Positions 63,600-64,000 of a DNA stretch of 64,000 nucleotides are shown here, one piece after another. The first letter of the stretch is position 1, and every line of letters begins with the position of its first letter. The notes beneath the pieces were generated by a model. That model was given only the letters and a program-made list of their open reading frames with translations, searched no databases and was not told where the DNA came from. The stretch is taken from NCBI GenBank assembly GCA_023634235.1, contig JAMKCF010000008.1, positions 13,545,676 to 13,609,675 on the forward strand, in the 5' to 3' direction. The DNA is from Pisaster brevispinus (Eukaryota > Echinodermata > Asteroidea > Forcipulatida > Asteriidae). Made by a program: the position numbers and the translations under genes.

Positions 63600-63960
63600 C
63601 ATGTCCCCTCGTTATTATCACTCTAAACATCTCACTCACATTAATCTAGCATCTAATGTTGGAACCCCATTAGTCTTCTAGATGAACACCCCCCCTTCTG
63701 ACTCCCAGCGACAATGATGCTGTGCAAAGGTCTCATGATTATTATTATTTTTATTTTTTTTTTTCAATTAATGAAATGGCTTTTTACAAAACATAACAGA
63801 AATAGAACGGAGCTGATCCGTTTCCTAATGTAAGTCCCTCGCGGCCTTCGCCTGTGGGAATTTATTCCTCACTCGGCCGACCGGCCATCCTCTCACGATG
63901 ACGCCCTAACATTCATCTTCCTGAGTCACTCCTCAAGCCTTTTTTCCCCCTTTTTTTTCC
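63600..63960. other. Complex non-coding end of window
   Basis: Contains CGGCCTTCGCCTGTGGGAAT and CACTCGGCCGACCGGCCATC, GC-richer than the flanks, between T-rich runs. No frame is supported. Confidence 0.3.
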
Positions 63961-64000
63961 TCCTCTCTCCTCTTTTTTTATCACTGTGAATATTCTGGGG

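Overview
This is eukaryotic (metazoan) genomic DNA. It shows spliced exons with GT/AG borders, long AT-rich non-coding stretches, and dense SINEs, MITEs, foldback elements, LINE fragments and microsatellites. The style of the repeats (a Leu-type tRNA SINE, an Asn-type tRNA SINE, MITEs with a TTTAAAGG terminal repeat, a long foldback element) matches what I recall from echinoderms, most likely a sea star. That assignment rests on memory of repeat families and was not checked by a search.

Region 1 (about 150-11,383, + strand) holds the only protein-coding gene I can support: the 3' part of a CEP192/SPD-2-like centrosomal scaffold gene. Eleven exons can be chained. Every phase matches across ten introns, and the chain gives about 664 in-frame codons ending at a stop at 11,381-11,383. 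The encoded part is the C-terminal run of PapD-like (ASH-type) beta-sandwich domains. The 5' part of the gene lies upstream of the window. Its introns carry three copies of one dispersed repeat, Leu-type tRNA SINEs and MITEs.

Region 2 (11,384 to about 16,100) is the presumed 3' UTR and downstream flank. It contains candidate poly(A) signals, a short inverted-repeat MITE, an Asn-tRNA-derived SINE and a Leu-type SINE.

Region 3 (about 16,100-64,000) is roughly 48 kb with no gene I can defend. It contains two decayed LINE 3' ends whose reverse-transcriptase C-terminus can still be read, an inverted-repeat element with a hammerhead-ribozyme-like core, several foldback elements, a possible Helentron-like element, and tandem arrays with periods of 16, 75, 163 and 191 bp. 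It also has pyrimidine-rich blocks all on the + strand and about twenty poly-G/poly-C runs. Between the repeats lie islands of complex, non-repetitive sequence rich in homeodomain-type TAATTG words. These look like regulatory DNA of a gene outside the window, but conservation could not be tested.

The observations most worth following up are the hammerhead-like inverted repeat (31,490-31,995), the 191-bp array with its older alternating A/B structure (60,479-61,940), the 119-bp-arm foldback (38,987-39,312) and the TAATTG cluster near 63.3 kb.
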